Of a DNA stretch of 64,000 nt, positions 24,601 through 33,500 are shown piece after piece (the stretch's first letter is position 1; each line of letters begins with the position of its first letter). The translations under genes and the position numbers were made by a program. Below the pieces are notes generated by a model, which was given only the letters and a program-made list of their open reading frames with translations, was not told the DNA's origin and ran no database searches. Origin of the DNA: Scytonema hofmannii PCC 7110 (lineage in GTDB: Bacteria; Cyanobacteriota; Cyanobacteriia; Cyanobacteriales; Nostocaceae); the NCBI RefSeq assembly GCF_000346485.2, contig NZ_KQ976354.1:4608436-4672435 (forward strand). The letters are read 5' to 3'.

Positions 24601-26547
24601 GTTAACGCTCTCCAAACAACCATAGATAATTCTCATTCTTTAGCGGCTGTAGCACGCCAAAGTTTTCTAGAATTTCAAAAACATTCTGAAGCTAACTACG
24701 CCCTCGCCATTTTGGGACGGAATAAAAATGAGTTAGCAAGAGAAATGGAATCTGCTGTCAAAGGAGTGAATAAGGCTTTTGAGAGTGGGGAAGATTGGCA
24801 AACACCAGCAGGGAGTTATTTCACAGCAAAACCACTCGGCAAAAAGGGAGGAATTGCTTACGTCTATCCGGCTGCTGTCAATTCTTATCTTGGCATTGGT
24901 CGAACGCTCTTTCGCTTGTTCCCAAGAGTTCACGGTGATACAGTTATCAAGAGTCTTTTCAGCCTGTTTGCAGAAGTTTCTCAACTTGTCTTTCCTAGAA
25001 GCTTAAATAAATTATCAACCAAGCAGTTGGAAAGTCTCGAAAAGCAGTTACTGAATAATGCCCTAGCAATCTTTGAAACAGATATGGCATTTGCCAGACT
25101 GATTACAACAATTGTACGAGATGATTTCCGAGTTAAGCCAAAATACGTCTTTGGCTACAGCTTGGGGGAGACAAGCATGATGACTGCTATGGGAGTGTGG
25201 AGTAACTTTAGCGAAGGAATTAATGCCTTTCACTCCTCTCCCTTGTTTGCAGACAGAATAGCTGGGCCAAAAAATGCCGTGCGCGAACATTGGGGATTGC
25301 CAAAAACGCCATCGTCCAACGATGATTTTTGGAGTACTTATCTTTTGATGGCAAGCCCATCTCAAGTTCAAGAATGCCTCAAACATGAAAATCGCGTTTA
25401 CTTAACTCAAATTAATACACCAGAAGAAGTCCTGATTTCTGGTGATTCTTTATGTTGTCAGAGAGTTATTAAAACCTTGGGTTGCAACGCTTTTCGCGCC
25501 CCTTTCAACCACGCAATCCATTGCGAACCGATGCAGTCTGAGTACGAAGAGGTTGTGAGAGTCAACACCTTACCCTCACACAATATACCCGGAATTGCCT
25601 TTTACTCCTCAGCAGAATACGAACCGATACCACTTGAGAGTCATGCGATCGCACGCAGTTTAGCAAAAGGTTTGTGTCAACCGCTAGATTTTCCCCGACT
25701 CGTTAACCGAGTCTACGACGATGGGGCAAGAATATTTATTGAAGCAGGATCTGGTAACGTCTGTTCGCGATGGATAGATAAAATCTTAGAAAACAAAGAA
25801 CACATTACCATACCCCTCAATAGAAGAGGCATTGACGACCATGCTTCCATTATAAGAGCGTTAGGAAAACTCCTCAGCCATCAAGTCGCCGTAGACTTAT
25901 CACTCTTATACGGTGAAACATCAGAAGCATCAAGCCAACGCAAACCAACAGTCAAAACACTCACTTTAGGAAGGGCTACCCCAATCGGAGAAATCCCACA
26001 GGAAAAAGTTCCTCAAGGAAACCGAATTGTTGCCAGTATTTTAACAGACGAAAACCGAAAAATTTTCCAAAACGCAGCCCGCAAACTACCCCCGCGCATT
26101 GATACCAAGCAACAACAGAACAAACCGCAATCTACAGAATCAGAAAGCAGAAATTACCCCAAAACGACCATTCCCAACCAACCACCCGCAAGCAACATTC
26201 ACAACATTATTACACCATCAATACCCCAGCCCGAAAAATTAAACATGAAAAATGCCCCCAATAACAGTTTTGAACCTAAAAAACGAGTACAATCTGGTGA
26301 GCAAAAAACAACTCAAGAAATTGTTTCCCATAGAACCTTGTCAACACCAAATAACATTCAACAACTTAGTCACATCACCACTCAACGGTACCCAAACAAG
26401 ACCCAATATGAAAAGTTAAGCAATAACAATTTTATTGTTCATCAAACCCACGCCAAGTTCTTAAAATCAAGACATCAATTTAGTCAACAAATGAGTGAAA
26501 TCATTCAATTACAACTAACCTGTGTTGAGAATTTGCTAAATAGTTAG
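21688..26547 (+). CDS. hglD: Heterocyst glycolipid synthase HglD: KS-chain length factor-acyltransferase
   Basis: 1619 residues from a GTG start with AAGGA eight bases upstream. The first ketosynthase (about 1-450) has Cys199 (DAACSSP) and histidines in ECHATGT and KGNVGHLL. The second ketosynthase-like domain (about 465-950) has Glu666 in TAGENSTF instead of cysteine, the mark of a chain length factor. An acyltransferase-like domain (about 1030-1400) carries Ser1158 in GYSLGE. The Asn/Gln/Pro-rich tail ends in a helix (KFLKSRHQFSQQMSEIIQ) similar to the HglE linker helices. The order KS-CLF-AT is that of PfaC. It would elongate the chain with HglE. A dispersed repeat is embedded at 23985-24050. 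The symbol follows gene order in Anabaena PCC 7120. Confidence 0.88.
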   Translation: MEKIAIVGFSCLFPEAKNSEEFWQNLIQQKDSTSFVTTQEIGVDPQVFYDPAKGQADKFYSLQGGFIRNFQFDSTGYKLPAEFLQSLDNTFKWSLDTAKQALQHSGYLGNEAILAKCGIILGALSLPTQFSNKIFAPIYQQVLSPAIKELLQCQNFDFTSPNEPAKVSAHNAMISGLPAAIVAQALALSNIHLCIDAACSSPLYAAKLASHYLRTHKADLMLAGGISCSDPLFIRMLFSGIQGYPEDNDLSRPLDKSSRGLITADGVGMVVLKRYSDAVKDGDRIYATISGTGLSNDGRGKHLLSPSSKGQILAFERAYKEAQISPKDIDYMECHATGTLLGDTTEFNSVETFFGKHQATPLVGSVKGNVGHLLVAAGSVSLIKALLSMSKGVIPPTINISDPIGTENNVIAPQRIVTSTTDWPNKTPVKRAAISAFGFGGTNAHMILEQGENSPSSPTPPTPVAKVAIVGMDAFFGSCNGLDAFDRSIYDGTQNFIPLPSNRWHGIEDRQDLLQQYGLPEGKAPVGAYIQDLELDTLSYKIPPNELAKLNPQQLLLLKVADRALKDAGLKEGGNVAVLIAAETEFSVHQLQQRWNLSWQIKEGLATGGISLPEDKLAQLENITKDAVHHPVEIAEYLSYISNIMASRISSLWDFTGPTFTVTAGENSTFKVLEIAQMLLSAGEVDAVLIGAVDLAGGLENVLLRSKLAPVNTGTNTLSYDQKANGWIVGEGAGAVVLKRHDTAKKDNDRIYAVVDAVGFGTAPCSRRTQIEEQNISVHQRSSAVRITSLDAGTVSQACQEAFQMAGIKPTDVEYLEVYGSGISQEDEAEIKGLIQAYPAGENNLSCAIGSVKANIGHTYVASGMASLIKTALCLYHKYIPATPKWSGVKNQEVWQGSPFYVSAESRPWFLGKDAKKRVAAINNMGMDGTYAHIILSDEPEQQQHNSRYLQQMPYYLFPIVGCDRTELLQQVNALQTTIDNSHSLAAVARQSFLEFQKHSEANYALAILGRNKNELAREMESAVKGVNKAFESGEDWQTPAGSYFTAKPLGKKGGIAYVYPAAVNSYLGIGRTLFRLFPRVHGDTVIKSLFSLFAEVSQLVFPRSLNKLSTKQLESLEKQLLNNALAIFETDMAFARLITTIVRDDFRVKPKYVFGYSLGETSMMTAMGVWSNFSEGINAFHSSPLFADRIAGPKNAVREHWGLPKTPSSNDDFWSTYLLMASPSQVQECLKHENRVYLTQINTPEEVLISGDSLCCQRVIKTLGCNAFRAPFNHAIHCEPMQSEYEEVVRVNTLPSHNIPGIAFYSSAEYEPIPLESHAIARSLAKGLCQPLDFPRLVNRVYDDGARIFIEAGSGNVCSRWIDKILENKEHITIPLNRRGIDDHASIIRALGKLLSHQVAVDLSLLYGETSEASSQRKPTVKTLTLGRATPIGEIPQEKVPQGNRIVASILTDENRKIFQNAARKLPPRIDTKQQQNKPQSTESESRNYPKTTIPNQPPASNIHNIITPSIPQPEKLNMKNAPNNSFEPKKRVQSGEQKTTQEIVSHRTLSTPNNIQQLSHITTQRYPNKTQYEKLSNNNFIVHQTHAKFLKSRHQFSQQMSEIIQLQLTCVENLLNS
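23985..24050 (-). repeat. AACCGCAGA-type repeat embedded in hglD
   Basis: Read on the minus strand, the segment contains AACCGCAGACGAACGCTGAT, matching the intergenic repeat at 19374-19402. It is in frame in hglD, encoding about 20 residues (ending in HQRSSAVRITS) in the chain-length-factor domain. Confidence 0.7.
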
Positions 26548-26774
26548 TGGTTAGTAGTTAGTAGTTAGTAGCTGTAAGAATCTAGTAGAATGCGTGAAAA
26601 TCAACTCTTTTTTCTCTCTGTGCTCTCTGCGCCTCTGCGGTTCATTAAAAAGTTCATAATTCAACAAGATTCTCATAGCTACCAACCACCAACCACTATA
26701 CGGGCGCAAGGCCGCCGCGCCCCTACCAACCACCAACCACCAACAACTAACAACTAACAACTAACAACTAACCA
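26548..26774. repeat. Repeat-filled gap before hglC
   Basis: TAGTTAG heptamers follow the hglD stop. A CTCTGCGCCTCTGCGGTTCA copy lies near 26622-26642. A GGGCGCAAGGCCGCCGCGCCC hairpin region lies near 26702-26722. CCAACCA/CAACTAA units then continue to the hglC start codon at 26775. Confidence 0.8.
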
Positions 26775-28415
26775 ATGACAGTTTTAACTAACTACGATAA
26801 CGGTCTCAACTTCCACACCAACTCATTCCATTACAACCAAGTGTGGAAAGGCGCATTAGATTGCGTTGCTTTTGAACACTCAGCAATCAAAGAGAAATTG
26901 CTGAAATTAGAGAAACCATGCTACATCATTAGAGTCGCCGGAAAAATTGGTGTGACCAACGATGGTTATCTCTCTCCTACAGACAATGGGAAAACAGGAC
27001 AAGCCGAACTTTTGGTAGCAACCCCACCCGTATCAACAGCAAATTTAGGAGACCCTAGTTTTTTATCATTTCACGACGTGAAATCAGCTTATTCTACTGG
27101 TGCAATGGCTGGTGGTATTGCTTCTGAAGAAATGGTCATTGCACTGGGGAAAGAAAAACTATTAGGTTCTTTCGGAGCGGGTGGATTGAGTCCGGATCGA
27201 CTAAAAGCAGCGATTCATCGCATTCAAGAAGCATTACCCCAAGGTCCCTACGCCTTTAATTTGATTCACAGCCCCAATGAACCTGCGAATGAACGTCGTG
27301 CGGTGGATTTGTACCTCAAATATGGGGTAAGAACCATAGAAGCATCTGCATTTTTGGATTTAACTCCCAATATTGTCTATTATCGTGCTGCAGGGTTAGG
27401 CGTTAATGCTGGAAATCAAATTGAAATTAAAAACAAAGTCCTTGCCAAAATTTCTCGGCGAGAAGTTGCGAGTAAATTTCTCCAACCAGCACCGCTAAAA
27501 ATTTTGAAAGAACTTGTTCAACAAGGGCTGATTACTGAATTACAGGCAAATTTAGCAGCACAATTACCAATAGCTGATGATATTACTGTAGAAGCAGATT
27601 CTGGCGGTCATACAGACAATCGCCCCCTAGTGTGTCTGTTACCTTCGATTCTGGCTTTAAAAAATGAAATTCAGGACAAATATCATTACTCAACACCCAT
27701 TCGAGTTGGAGTTGCAGGAGGAATTGGTACACCACAATCAGCTTTAGCAGGATTTATGATGGGTGCTGCTTATGTGGTGACAGGATCGATCAATCAATCT
27801 TGTGTTGAAGCAGGAACAAGCGAATATACCAAGCAATTACTAGCGCAAGCCGATATGGCTGATTTCATGATGGCTCCGGCTGCAGATATGTTTGAAATGG
27901 GAGTTAAACTTCAAGTTCTCAAGAAAGGAACTATGTTTGCTTTAAGAGCGCAAAAATTATATGAGTTATACAGAAACTATAACTCAATTGATGATATTCC
28001 TAATCAAGAACGAGAGAAGTTAGAAAAACAGATTTTTCGCAAGACTTTAGACCAAGTTTGGGAAGAAACTGTTAGTTATTTATCCCAAAGAAACCCGGAA
28101 AAACTCAACAAAGCAGCCAGCAATCCCAAAATCAAAATGGCGGCAATTTTTAAATGGTATTTAGGATTATCCTCTCGTTGGTCTACTGCTGGAGAAAAGG
28201 GAAGAGAAGTTGATTATCAAGTTTGGTGCGGTCCAGCAATAGGAAGCTTTAATAACTGGGTCAGTGGCTCTTACCTCGCTGAACCAAAGAATCGCAAAGT
28301 TGTTGATGTTGCTCATCATATTATGACGGGAGCAGCATATTTACACCGCATTCAAAGTTTGAAAATTCAAGGCTTGCAAATGACTGACTACTACAGTCAA
28401 TATCTGCCAAATTAG
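26775..28415 (+). CDS. hglC: PfaD-family enoyl reductase of heterocyst glycolipid synthase, HglC
   Basis: 546 residues, the length of PfaD. It is a flavin-dependent TIM barrel related to 2-nitropropane dioxygenase. Marks are GAMAGGIASEEMVIALG, LGSFGAGGLSPDRL, the phosphate-binding region EADSGGHTDNRP and VGVAGGIGTPQSALAGF. The C-terminal part has VWCGPAIGSFNNWV, a PfaD signature. In PUFA-type synthases this enzyme reduces the enoyl intermediate in trans. It lies between hglD and hglB on the same strand. The name follows the order hglD-hglC-hglB in Anabaena PCC 7120. Confidence 0.88.
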   Translation: MTVLTNYDNGLNFHTNSFHYNQVWKGALDCVAFEHSAIKEKLLKLEKPCYIIRVAGKIGVTNDGYLSPTDNGKTGQAELLVATPPVSTANLGDPSFLSFHDVKSAYSTGAMAGGIASEEMVIALGKEKLLGSFGAGGLSPDRLKAAIHRIQEALPQGPYAFNLIHSPNEPANERRAVDLYLKYGVRTIEASAFLDLTPNIVYYRAAGLGVNAGNQIEIKNKVLAKISRREVASKFLQPAPLKILKELVQQGLITELQANLAAQLPIADDITVEADSGGHTDNRPLVCLLPSILALKNEIQDKYHYSTPIRVGVAGGIGTPQSALAGFMMGAAYVVTGSINQSCVEAGTSEYTKQLLAQADMADFMMAPAADMFEMGVKLQVLKKGTMFALRAQKLYELYRNYNSIDDIPNQEREKLEKQIFRKTLDQVWEETVSYLSQRNPEKLNKAASNPKIKMAAIFKWYLGLSSRWSTAGEKGREVDYQVWCGPAIGSFNNWVSGSYLAEPKNRKVVDVAHHIMTGAAYLHRIQSLKIQGLQMTDYYSQYLPN

Positions 28416-28615
28416 GGGATAAGGGATTTTAGATTTTAGATTTTGGATTTTGGATTGAGATAGTCCTGACTGAATTGAATTTCACCCAACTATCTGTCAC
28501 GTTCTTTTTTCAAATTGGTATAATCTCCAATCCCAAATCTCCAATCCCAAATCTTCAATCCCCAATCCCCAATCCAAAATCCAAAATCCAAAATCCAAAA
28601 TTTCAAGAGGTAAAT
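28416..28615. repeat. CCAATCC/CAAAATC repeat tract before hglB
   Basis: Direct repeats of TTTTGGAT, CCAAATCT, CAATCCC and CAAAATC cover most of the gap. They are open in the hglB frame, which falsely lengthens that reading frame upstream. CAAGAGG at 28604-28610 is the ribosome site. Confidence 0.8.
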
Positions 28616-30139
28616 ATGGTTTCCAATCAATCTCGTACTTCAGAAGAAATTCAAGCATGGTTAGTATCCAATCTTGCGGAAGCTTTAAAGATTTCACCAC
28701 GTGAAATCAATGTTCAAGAGCCTTTAGATAGTTATGGTTTGAATTCAGCCCAGGGTATGGTACTGATTACCAAAACAGAAAAGATGCTGGGATTTGAAGT
28801 TTCTCCAATGCTGTTGTGGCATTATCCTAATATCGCGGCTCTTTCAGAACGCTTGGCTGAAGAATCGCAAGAGAAAAATTCGGGTGTTTCAGACACCAAG
28901 AATGCATCCCTAGCAAATTCTTCTGCAGCAAAAGCTGCAACTCTAGATTTGAGTGCTGAGGTTGTTTTAGACCCAAATATCCGACCTGCATCTTCATCTT
29001 TTGAATTCACCCCTGAACTCAATAATGTCTTCTTAACTGGAGGAACGGGTTATTTAGGTGCTTTTATTATTTACGAACTGCTTCAATCAACTCATGCAGA
29101 TATTTACTGCTTGGTACGCGCATCTAATTCTGAGGAAGGTAAGCGCAAGTTGAAGCAAAACTTGCAGCAGTATGCCATTTGGGAAGACAAATTTAGTTCT
29201 AGAATCATTGCTGTTCCTGGAGATTTGTCTCAGCCCCTTCTTGGTCTGAGCAAAGAAGGCTTTGATATGCTAGCAGCTAACCTTGATGCCGTGTATCACA
29301 GTGCTGCTATGCTGAATTATGTATATCCTTACTCTGCACTTAAGACTGCTAATGTTTTAGGCACGCAAGAAGTGATTCGCTTGGCAAGTGATATCAAAAC
29401 TAAGCCCCTGCATTACGTTTCTAGTGTGGCAATTTTTGAATCCCCTGTTTATGCCGGTCAAGTTGTCAGAGAGCACGATAGCTTTGACCATTGGGAAGGT
29501 ATTTTTCTAGGATACTCTCAAACAAAATGGGTTGCTGAAAAGCTAGTCAAACTAGCAGGCTCACGCGGACTACCCATCACAATTCACAGACCTCCGTTAA
29601 TTGGCGGACACAGCGAAACAGGTGTATCCAATACGAATGACTTTATCTGCTTGATGATAAAAGGCTGTCTGGAGATGGGGTATTTTCCAGATGTAGATTA
29701 CATGATGGATATGTCTCCTGTAGACTATGTGAGCAAAGCAGTTGTTTATTTATCGCAGCAAAAAGAATCGATTGGTAAGGCTTTCCACTTACAACATCCT
29801 CAACCAGTACCCTTAAAGATGTTAGTGGATTGGATGCGCTCTTTTGGTTATCCCATCCAACTGATGCCTTATGACGCGTGGCAATCAGAATTAATGAAGA
29901 GCCTATCTTCTGGCGACAATTCTTTGTATACACTGCGACCTTTCTTGCTTGAGAAGTGGTCGCAAGAAGGGCTAACTATTCCAGATTTATACCTGCAAGC
30001 AAAAAGACCTATTATCAGTTGTCGGGAAACCCTTGATGCCCTAGCAGGAAGCTCTATTGTTTGTCCCCCCATCGATTCTAGGTTATTCATGACTTACTCT
30101 GCTTATCTCATTGAAAGCGGTTTCTTGAAAGTAGCGTAG
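28616..30139 (+). CDS. hglB: Acyl carrier protein-thioester reductase HglB (HetM)
   Basis: 507 residues from ATG 28616; the upstream open stretch is repeat DNA, and CAAGAGG precedes this ATG. HetM/HglB of Anabaena is about the same length. Residues 1-85 are an ACP with Ser44 in [10 protein letters not shown] 40-residue Ala/Ser linker leads to a Male-sterility-type NAD-binding reductase: [34 protein letters not shown] (Ser) and [10 protein letters not shown] (Tyr and Lys). It would carry the finished chain and release it reductively as an alcohol, the lipid part of the heterocyst glycolipid. It is the last hgl gene of the rightward operon. Confidence 0.92.
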   Translation: MVSNQSRTSEEIQAWLVSNLAEALKISPREINVQEPLDSYGLNSAQGMVLITKTEKMLGFEVSPMLLWHYPNIAALSERLAEESQEKNSGVSDTKNASLANSSAAKAATLDLSAEVVLDPNIRPASSSFEFTPELNNVFLTGGTGYLGAFIIYELLQSTHADIYCLVRASNSEEGKRKLKQNLQQYAIWEDKFSSRIIAVPGDLSQPLLGLSKEGFDMLAANLDAVYHSAAMLNYVYPYSALKTANVLGTQEVIRLASDIKTKPLHYVSSVAIFESPVYAGQVVREHDSFDHWEGIFLGYSQTKWVAEKLVKLAGSRGLPITIHRPPLIGGHSETGVSNTNDFICLMIKGCLEMGYFPDVDYMMDMSPVDYVSKAVVYLSQQKESIGKAFHLQHPQPVPLKMLVDWMRSFGYPIQLMPYDAWQSELMKSLSSGDNSLYTLRPFLLEKWSQEGLTIPDLYLQAKRPIISCRETLDALAGSSIVCPPIDSRLFMTYSAYLIESGFLKVA

Positions 30140-30150
30140 TCACACCTCTT

Positions 30151-30236
30151 ACTCTTCTCTCTGTGTCCTCTGTGCCTCTGCGGTTCAAAAGTAATTTATT
30201 TAACCGCAGAGGCACAGAGGAAAGAAGAGTTTTTTG
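30151..30236 (+). terminator. Strong hairpin terminator after hglB, made from a dispersed repeat
   Basis: CCTCTGTGCCTCTGCGGTT (30167-30185) pairs perfectly with AACCGCAGAGGCACAGAGG (30202-30220), flanked by CTCTTC/GAAGAG and followed by a T-run at 30230-30236. It should end the hgl operon. The arms are two opposed copies of the AACCGCAGA repeat family. Confidence 0.8.
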
Positions 30237-30349
30237 TCTAAAAATTTTGTTTACCTAGACATTACCAAGTGTAAAAACCTCATCCCAATCCAATACTGCG
30301 AGGTTTTTTTCATGAAAACAGCAAATTTCCACAGTTATTAAAATTGCAG

Positions 30350-31315
30350 ATGTCTAATACAACGATCGCGAATCTCTCAAACCCTGCTTTGAATTCTGCT
30401 TTATCCCCACGCACTTTCCCAAGAATTGGTCAAAAACGCAATCAATGTGTTGTTTGCGATTACACCATACCTCTTAACGATATTTCTGCATTTCGCAACT
30501 TTCCCTGTAATGTCAGAGCTTTTAGGAATGAGAAATTTCCAGTTTGGCGATGCCCTCAGTGCAAAACCATTCACTGCTTGGACGTTGTAGATTTGGCGCA
30601 TTACTACGAAAAATACCCGTTTGCTAATGCAAAGCTAACTTGGGTTTTGCGGATATTATATAACAATCTGCACCAACAACTTACAAAGCAGGGGTTTTCC
30701 AAAACTCACTCAATGCTTGATTACGGTTGTGCTAACGGGTTGTTTATAGAGTATCTTCAAGAACGCGGTTTTACAAATTGTTACGGTTACGATCCTTACG
30801 CGCCCAAAAATGGTTTTGGCAATCCTGCAACACTTGAGAAAGGGCCTTTTGATTACATTTTGCTTCAGGACGTTATCGAACATGTTGAAGATCCATATGC
30901 ACTCATACGCGAGTTAGATCGTGTCCTTGCACCTGGTGGTTATATTTTCATTGGTACACCAAATGCAGCTAAAATTGACTTAAATCAACCTTATTTATCC
31001 GATTACTATAACTCAGTGCATGCGCCCTACCATCTTCACATTTATACTCGCAAAACTTTAGAATCCCTGGGACGTTGTCAAGGTTGGAAACCTATAAAAT
31101 TTATTGACCGCGCTTTTCACGATACACTTTTGTTCGGTTTAAATACTCGTGCCTGGAATCAATACCAGCGCCTCTTTGACAGCACTTTAAATGTTATTTA
31201 TGAATCTCTCGACTTACGGAAAGCGCTAAGTTCTCATAAGTTTCTTTTCTACGCCATTTTCGGCTATTGGCTGAGTTTTCAAACTGAGATGACTATAGTT
31301 TTTCGTAAAATGTAG
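30350..31315 (+). CDS. Zinc-ribbon class I SAM-dependent methyltransferase
   Basis: 321 residues from ATG 30350; a TTG two codons earlier is less likely. The N-terminus holds a four-cysteine ribbon: CVVCD (about residues 36-40) and CPQC (about 66-69). The Rossmann methyltransferase has LDYGCANGLFIEYL (motif I), YGYDPYAP, QDVIEHVEDPYAL and LAPGGYIFIGTPN. The type resembles methyltransferases acting on sugars or small metabolites. It occupies the interval between hetM/hglB and hetI, where Anabaena PCC 7120 has hetN, a different (short-chain dehydrogenase) protein. A role in modifying the glycolipid is possible; the substrate is unknown. Confidence 0.82.
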   Translation: MSNTTIANLSNPALNSALSPRTFPRIGQKRNQCVVCDYTIPLNDISAFRNFPCNVRAFRNEKFPVWRCPQCKTIHCLDVVDLAHYYEKYPFANAKLTWVLRILYNNLHQQLTKQGFSKTHSMLDYGCANGLFIEYLQERGFTNCYGYDPYAPKNGFGNPATLEKGPFDYILLQDVIEHVEDPYALIRELDRVLAPGGYIFIGTPNAAKIDLNQPYLSDYYNSVHAPYHLHIYTRKTLESLGRCQGWKPIKFIDRAFHDTLLFGLNTRAWNQYQRLFDSTLNVIYESLDLRKALSSHKFLFYAIFGYWLSFQTEMTIVFRKM

Positions 31316-31345
31316 AAACGCCCTGTTTAAAAAATTTTGTCCACA

Positions 31346-31378
31346 AGATCCCCGACTTCTTCAAGAAGTCGGGGATCT
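31346..31378. terminator. Bidirectional hairpin between methyltransferase and hetI
   Basis: AGATCCCCGACTTCTT (31346-31361) and AAGAAGTCGGGGATCT (31363-31378) form a 16-pair stem with a one-base gap. It lies between two convergent genes and could end both transcripts. The core CCGACTTCTTCAAGAAGTCGG is a dispersed repeat type. Confidence 0.6.
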
Positions 31379-31555
31379 GACTCTTTATCAGACTTTTAAA
31401 CAAGGCAGTCCCAATGAAAAAATTTTCACTGATCTTACATGAAAATCCCTCTTTCCCACTCCCTACTCCCCACTCCCTATTTTCAAGGCAGAGGGCATAT
31501 ATGAAAGAAAAAGTTTTGAGAAAAACCTTTCTGCCATCTGCTCTCTGCCTTCAAA

Positions 31556-32275
31556 TTAATATTGCCAACGGGTGAGACGAATCCCAGAACCTTCCACAGC
31601 GATCGCCGCAACAGAATTACTATCAGGTACAATCTCTAGTAGACTCCACTGTTGCTCTGTTTTTAGCTTAGCTGGTTGCCCTGGTGTCAGCATAATCTCG
31701 ATTTGCTCTAATTGTGCTATTCCCACGCCAGTTGCTTTTAAATATGCTTCTTTACAAGTCCAGTAACGGAAAAATACTTCTTGCATTTGGTGAGGTGACA
31801 GCGAACTTAACACTGCATACTCCCCTGGTGCAAAGAACCGATTGGCAAGACTGAGAACATCCGAAATTGGGCGAACATATTCTAAATCTATACCGACTTG
31901 GCGATCGCAACTCACTGCACACAAGGCTAACCCTTGAGAGTGGGTGAGGTTAAACCACAGCTTGCGATCGGCAAAGGAATCAGCTAAGATAGGTTTGCCT
32001 GAAGGTTCGTAAGAAAACTGCAAAAGTTGCGGTTCCACTTCCAAATAACGACTTAAAATAGTACGCAAGATCCCCCGACCAGCAATAAAACGCTGCCGAT
32101 GCTGTTCTTTATAAAACCGCTTAGCCCGACAAACTTCATCACTAGATAGAGTAGCTGCTAAATGTTGTAGTTGTGCATCTGGTTGGTCAAGGTTAATTCG
32201 CCAGACATGAACTTCATCCTGTAGCAGGGTTAAGTTTGTTGGTGCAGTCAGCCACGAAGAATTATCAACGCTCAT
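31556..32275 (-). CDS. hetI: 4'-phosphopantetheinyl transferase HetI
   Basis: 239 residues, Sfp type. The conserved blocks are GRGILRTIL, NLTHSQGLALCAV, VGIDLEYVRPI (magnesium-binding Asp and Glu) and FRYWTCKEAYLKATGVGI (W-x-x-KEAxxK). It transfers the phosphopantetheine arm of CoA to carrier proteins. The three ACP serines of HglE and HglB are the expected targets. HetI closes the hgl locus in Anabaena PCC 7120, also on the opposite strand. It is convergent with the methyltransferase gene. Confidence 0.92.
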   Translation of the reverse strand: MSVDNSSWLTAPTNLTLLQDEVHVWRINLDQPDAQLQHLAATLSSDEVCRAKRFYKEQHRQRFIAGRGILRTILSRYLEVEPQLLQFSYEPSGKPILADSFADRKLWFNLTHSQGLALCAVSCDRQVGIDLEYVRPISDVLSLANRFFAPGEYAVLSSLSPHQMQEVFFRYWTCKEAYLKATGVGIAQLEQIEIMLTPGQPAKLKTEQQWSLLEIVPDSNSVAAIAVEGSGIRLTRWQY

Positions 32276-32810
32276 TGAGTTACGCAGTAAGGATCGGAAT
32301 GAATGCTTGAAATTTCAATACCTAAATTTTGAAGGGAGGGAGAGGTAGGTTTTCCTCGCCTGCGGTAGTGCCTACGATTGTGAACTACCGTTCCCAACCA
32401 GTATCTAGTAATTTACCGCTCACATGACAAGACATTGAGGATTGGTAGAGTTACCTCCTTTCCTCCTACCGGGTATGCACCAGAAGACTGCTGTATAACC
32501 CGATGCTTAAACTCACATCACACAGTCAAACAGCCTTGTCGCTTTTTCAGGAGATAAAAAAGTGAGTTGTCAAAATCGGTTTTGCTTTTTGACTTACCTT
32601 TTATTATACTATTTCAGGAGCTGACACGAATAGTCTACTTGGAAACCATTTTGGCTCAATTTTCGTCTTTTATAAATTATTTAATTATTCTAAAGTTAGA
32701 AATCAGAAGACTTGGCAAAATATTACCCTGGTGAGTACCATAAAAAAAACCGTAATTTCCGATGATGGCAGTGATGAATTAATCAGTACATTATTCAAGG
32801 AAAACAAACT
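32276..32810. other. Intergenic between hetI and peptidoglycan-binding-domain gene
   Basis: About 535 bases, divergent, so it should contain both promoters. A GTCAAAATCGGTTTTGCTTTTTGAC hairpin region lies near 32567-32592. CAAGGA at 32796-32801 is the ribosome site for the gene at 32811. No gene or recognised RNA is visible. Confidence 0.5.
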
Positions 32811-33065
32811 ATGGAACCCGAAGTTCAAGCATCTGCTGTTAGAGAACTACCCTCTGTAAAACGTGGTGATACTGGTTCATCTGTAAGATTGCTACAGAAT
32901 ATCCTCATTTCTTTAGGCTATCTTGAGAGAAATCTCAACACTGGAAATTTCTTGGAGCAAACAGATGAAGCTGTAAGAAGCTTTCAAGCAGATAATGGTT
33001 TGCGTGTAGATGGTATCGTTGGTCCCAGAACTTGGGACGTTTTGGGCGGTTTACTCTGGGAGTAA
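32811..33065 (+). CDS. Small peptidoglycan-binding-domain protein
   Basis: 84 residues, nearly all of it one PG_binding_1 domain: VKRGDTGSSVRLLQNILISLGY, then TDEAVRSFQADNGLRVDG and IVGPRTWDVL. There is no signal peptide and no linked hydrolase domain. Such domains bind cell-wall peptidoglycan when part of secreted enzymes. A free-standing cytoplasmic-looking form is common in cyanobacteria, often as very small proteins of unknown role. A clear ribosome site (CAAGGA) supports the start. Confidence 0.8.
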   Translation: MEPEVQASAVRELPSVKRGDTGSSVRLLQNILISLGYLERNLNTGNFLEQTDEAVRSFQADNGLRVDGIVGPRTWDVLGGLLWE

Positions 33066-33082
33066 TTGGGTATTGGAGATGT

Positions 33083-33232
33083 CTTGTGGTGCGGGGCGCA
33101 TTGCCCACCCCACAAGATGCAATACTGCTCGGATAAGGGACTTCCAAATAAAAAGTCTTCAAATATCTCTTGTGATACGGGCGGCACGAGCCGTCACTAG
33201 TATAGAACGGGCGGGGACGCCCGTACCACAAG
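33083..33232. repeat. Pair of palindromic CTTGTG...CACAAG elements
   Basis: The first (33083-33116) is CTTGTGGTGCGGGGCG ... CCCCACAAG. The second (33169-33232) starts CTTGTGATACGGGCGG, contains TATAGAACGGGCGG, and ends CGCCCGTACCACAAG. The second closely matches 12248-12312. Both have inverted CTTGTG/CACAAG ends and internal GC-rich stems, like miniature non-autonomous elements. Confidence 0.7.
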
Positions 33233-33249
33233 TAGTGGTAATTTATCCG

Positions 33250-33346
33250 AAGGAAGAAGTTTGAAGGAAGGACCGAAGTTGGAATTTCTATGCCGAAGAC
33301 GGCACGCTTCGCGAACAAACTTCTTTCTATAGGGGTTTAAAACCCC
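33250..33346. repeat. About 95-bp dispersed repeat, copy 1
   Basis: The element includes GGACCGAAGTTGGAATTTC, TATGCCGAAGACGGCACGC and GCGAACAAACTTC, and ends in a GGGGTTTAAAACCCC palindrome. A copy in the opposite orientation is at 45866-45964. Its core also resembles 34144-34170. Confidence 0.7.
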
Positions 33347-33500
33347 ATCCCCTTAGGGTTGCCCGTTCTTATCTTGAGTCTGAATCCCCATCTCAAAACA
33401 AAACTTCTTTCTTCTTTCTTCTTCCTTCGTTCAATTCTTGGAAATCCCTTACTGACTTGCGTACAGTTTACTGATAACTGTGTACTTCTGACTGATATGA

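Noticed and set aside
28475-28615. 47-residue N-terminal extension of HglB
   Set aside because: It consists of CAATCCC/CAAAATC repeat translation (NPKS, PIPN units). The ATG at 28616 has a ribosome site and gives the usual HetM length.
32935-33318. 127-residue minus-strand frame
   Set aside because: It runs across the peptidoglycan-binding gene and two repeat elements and has no protein character.
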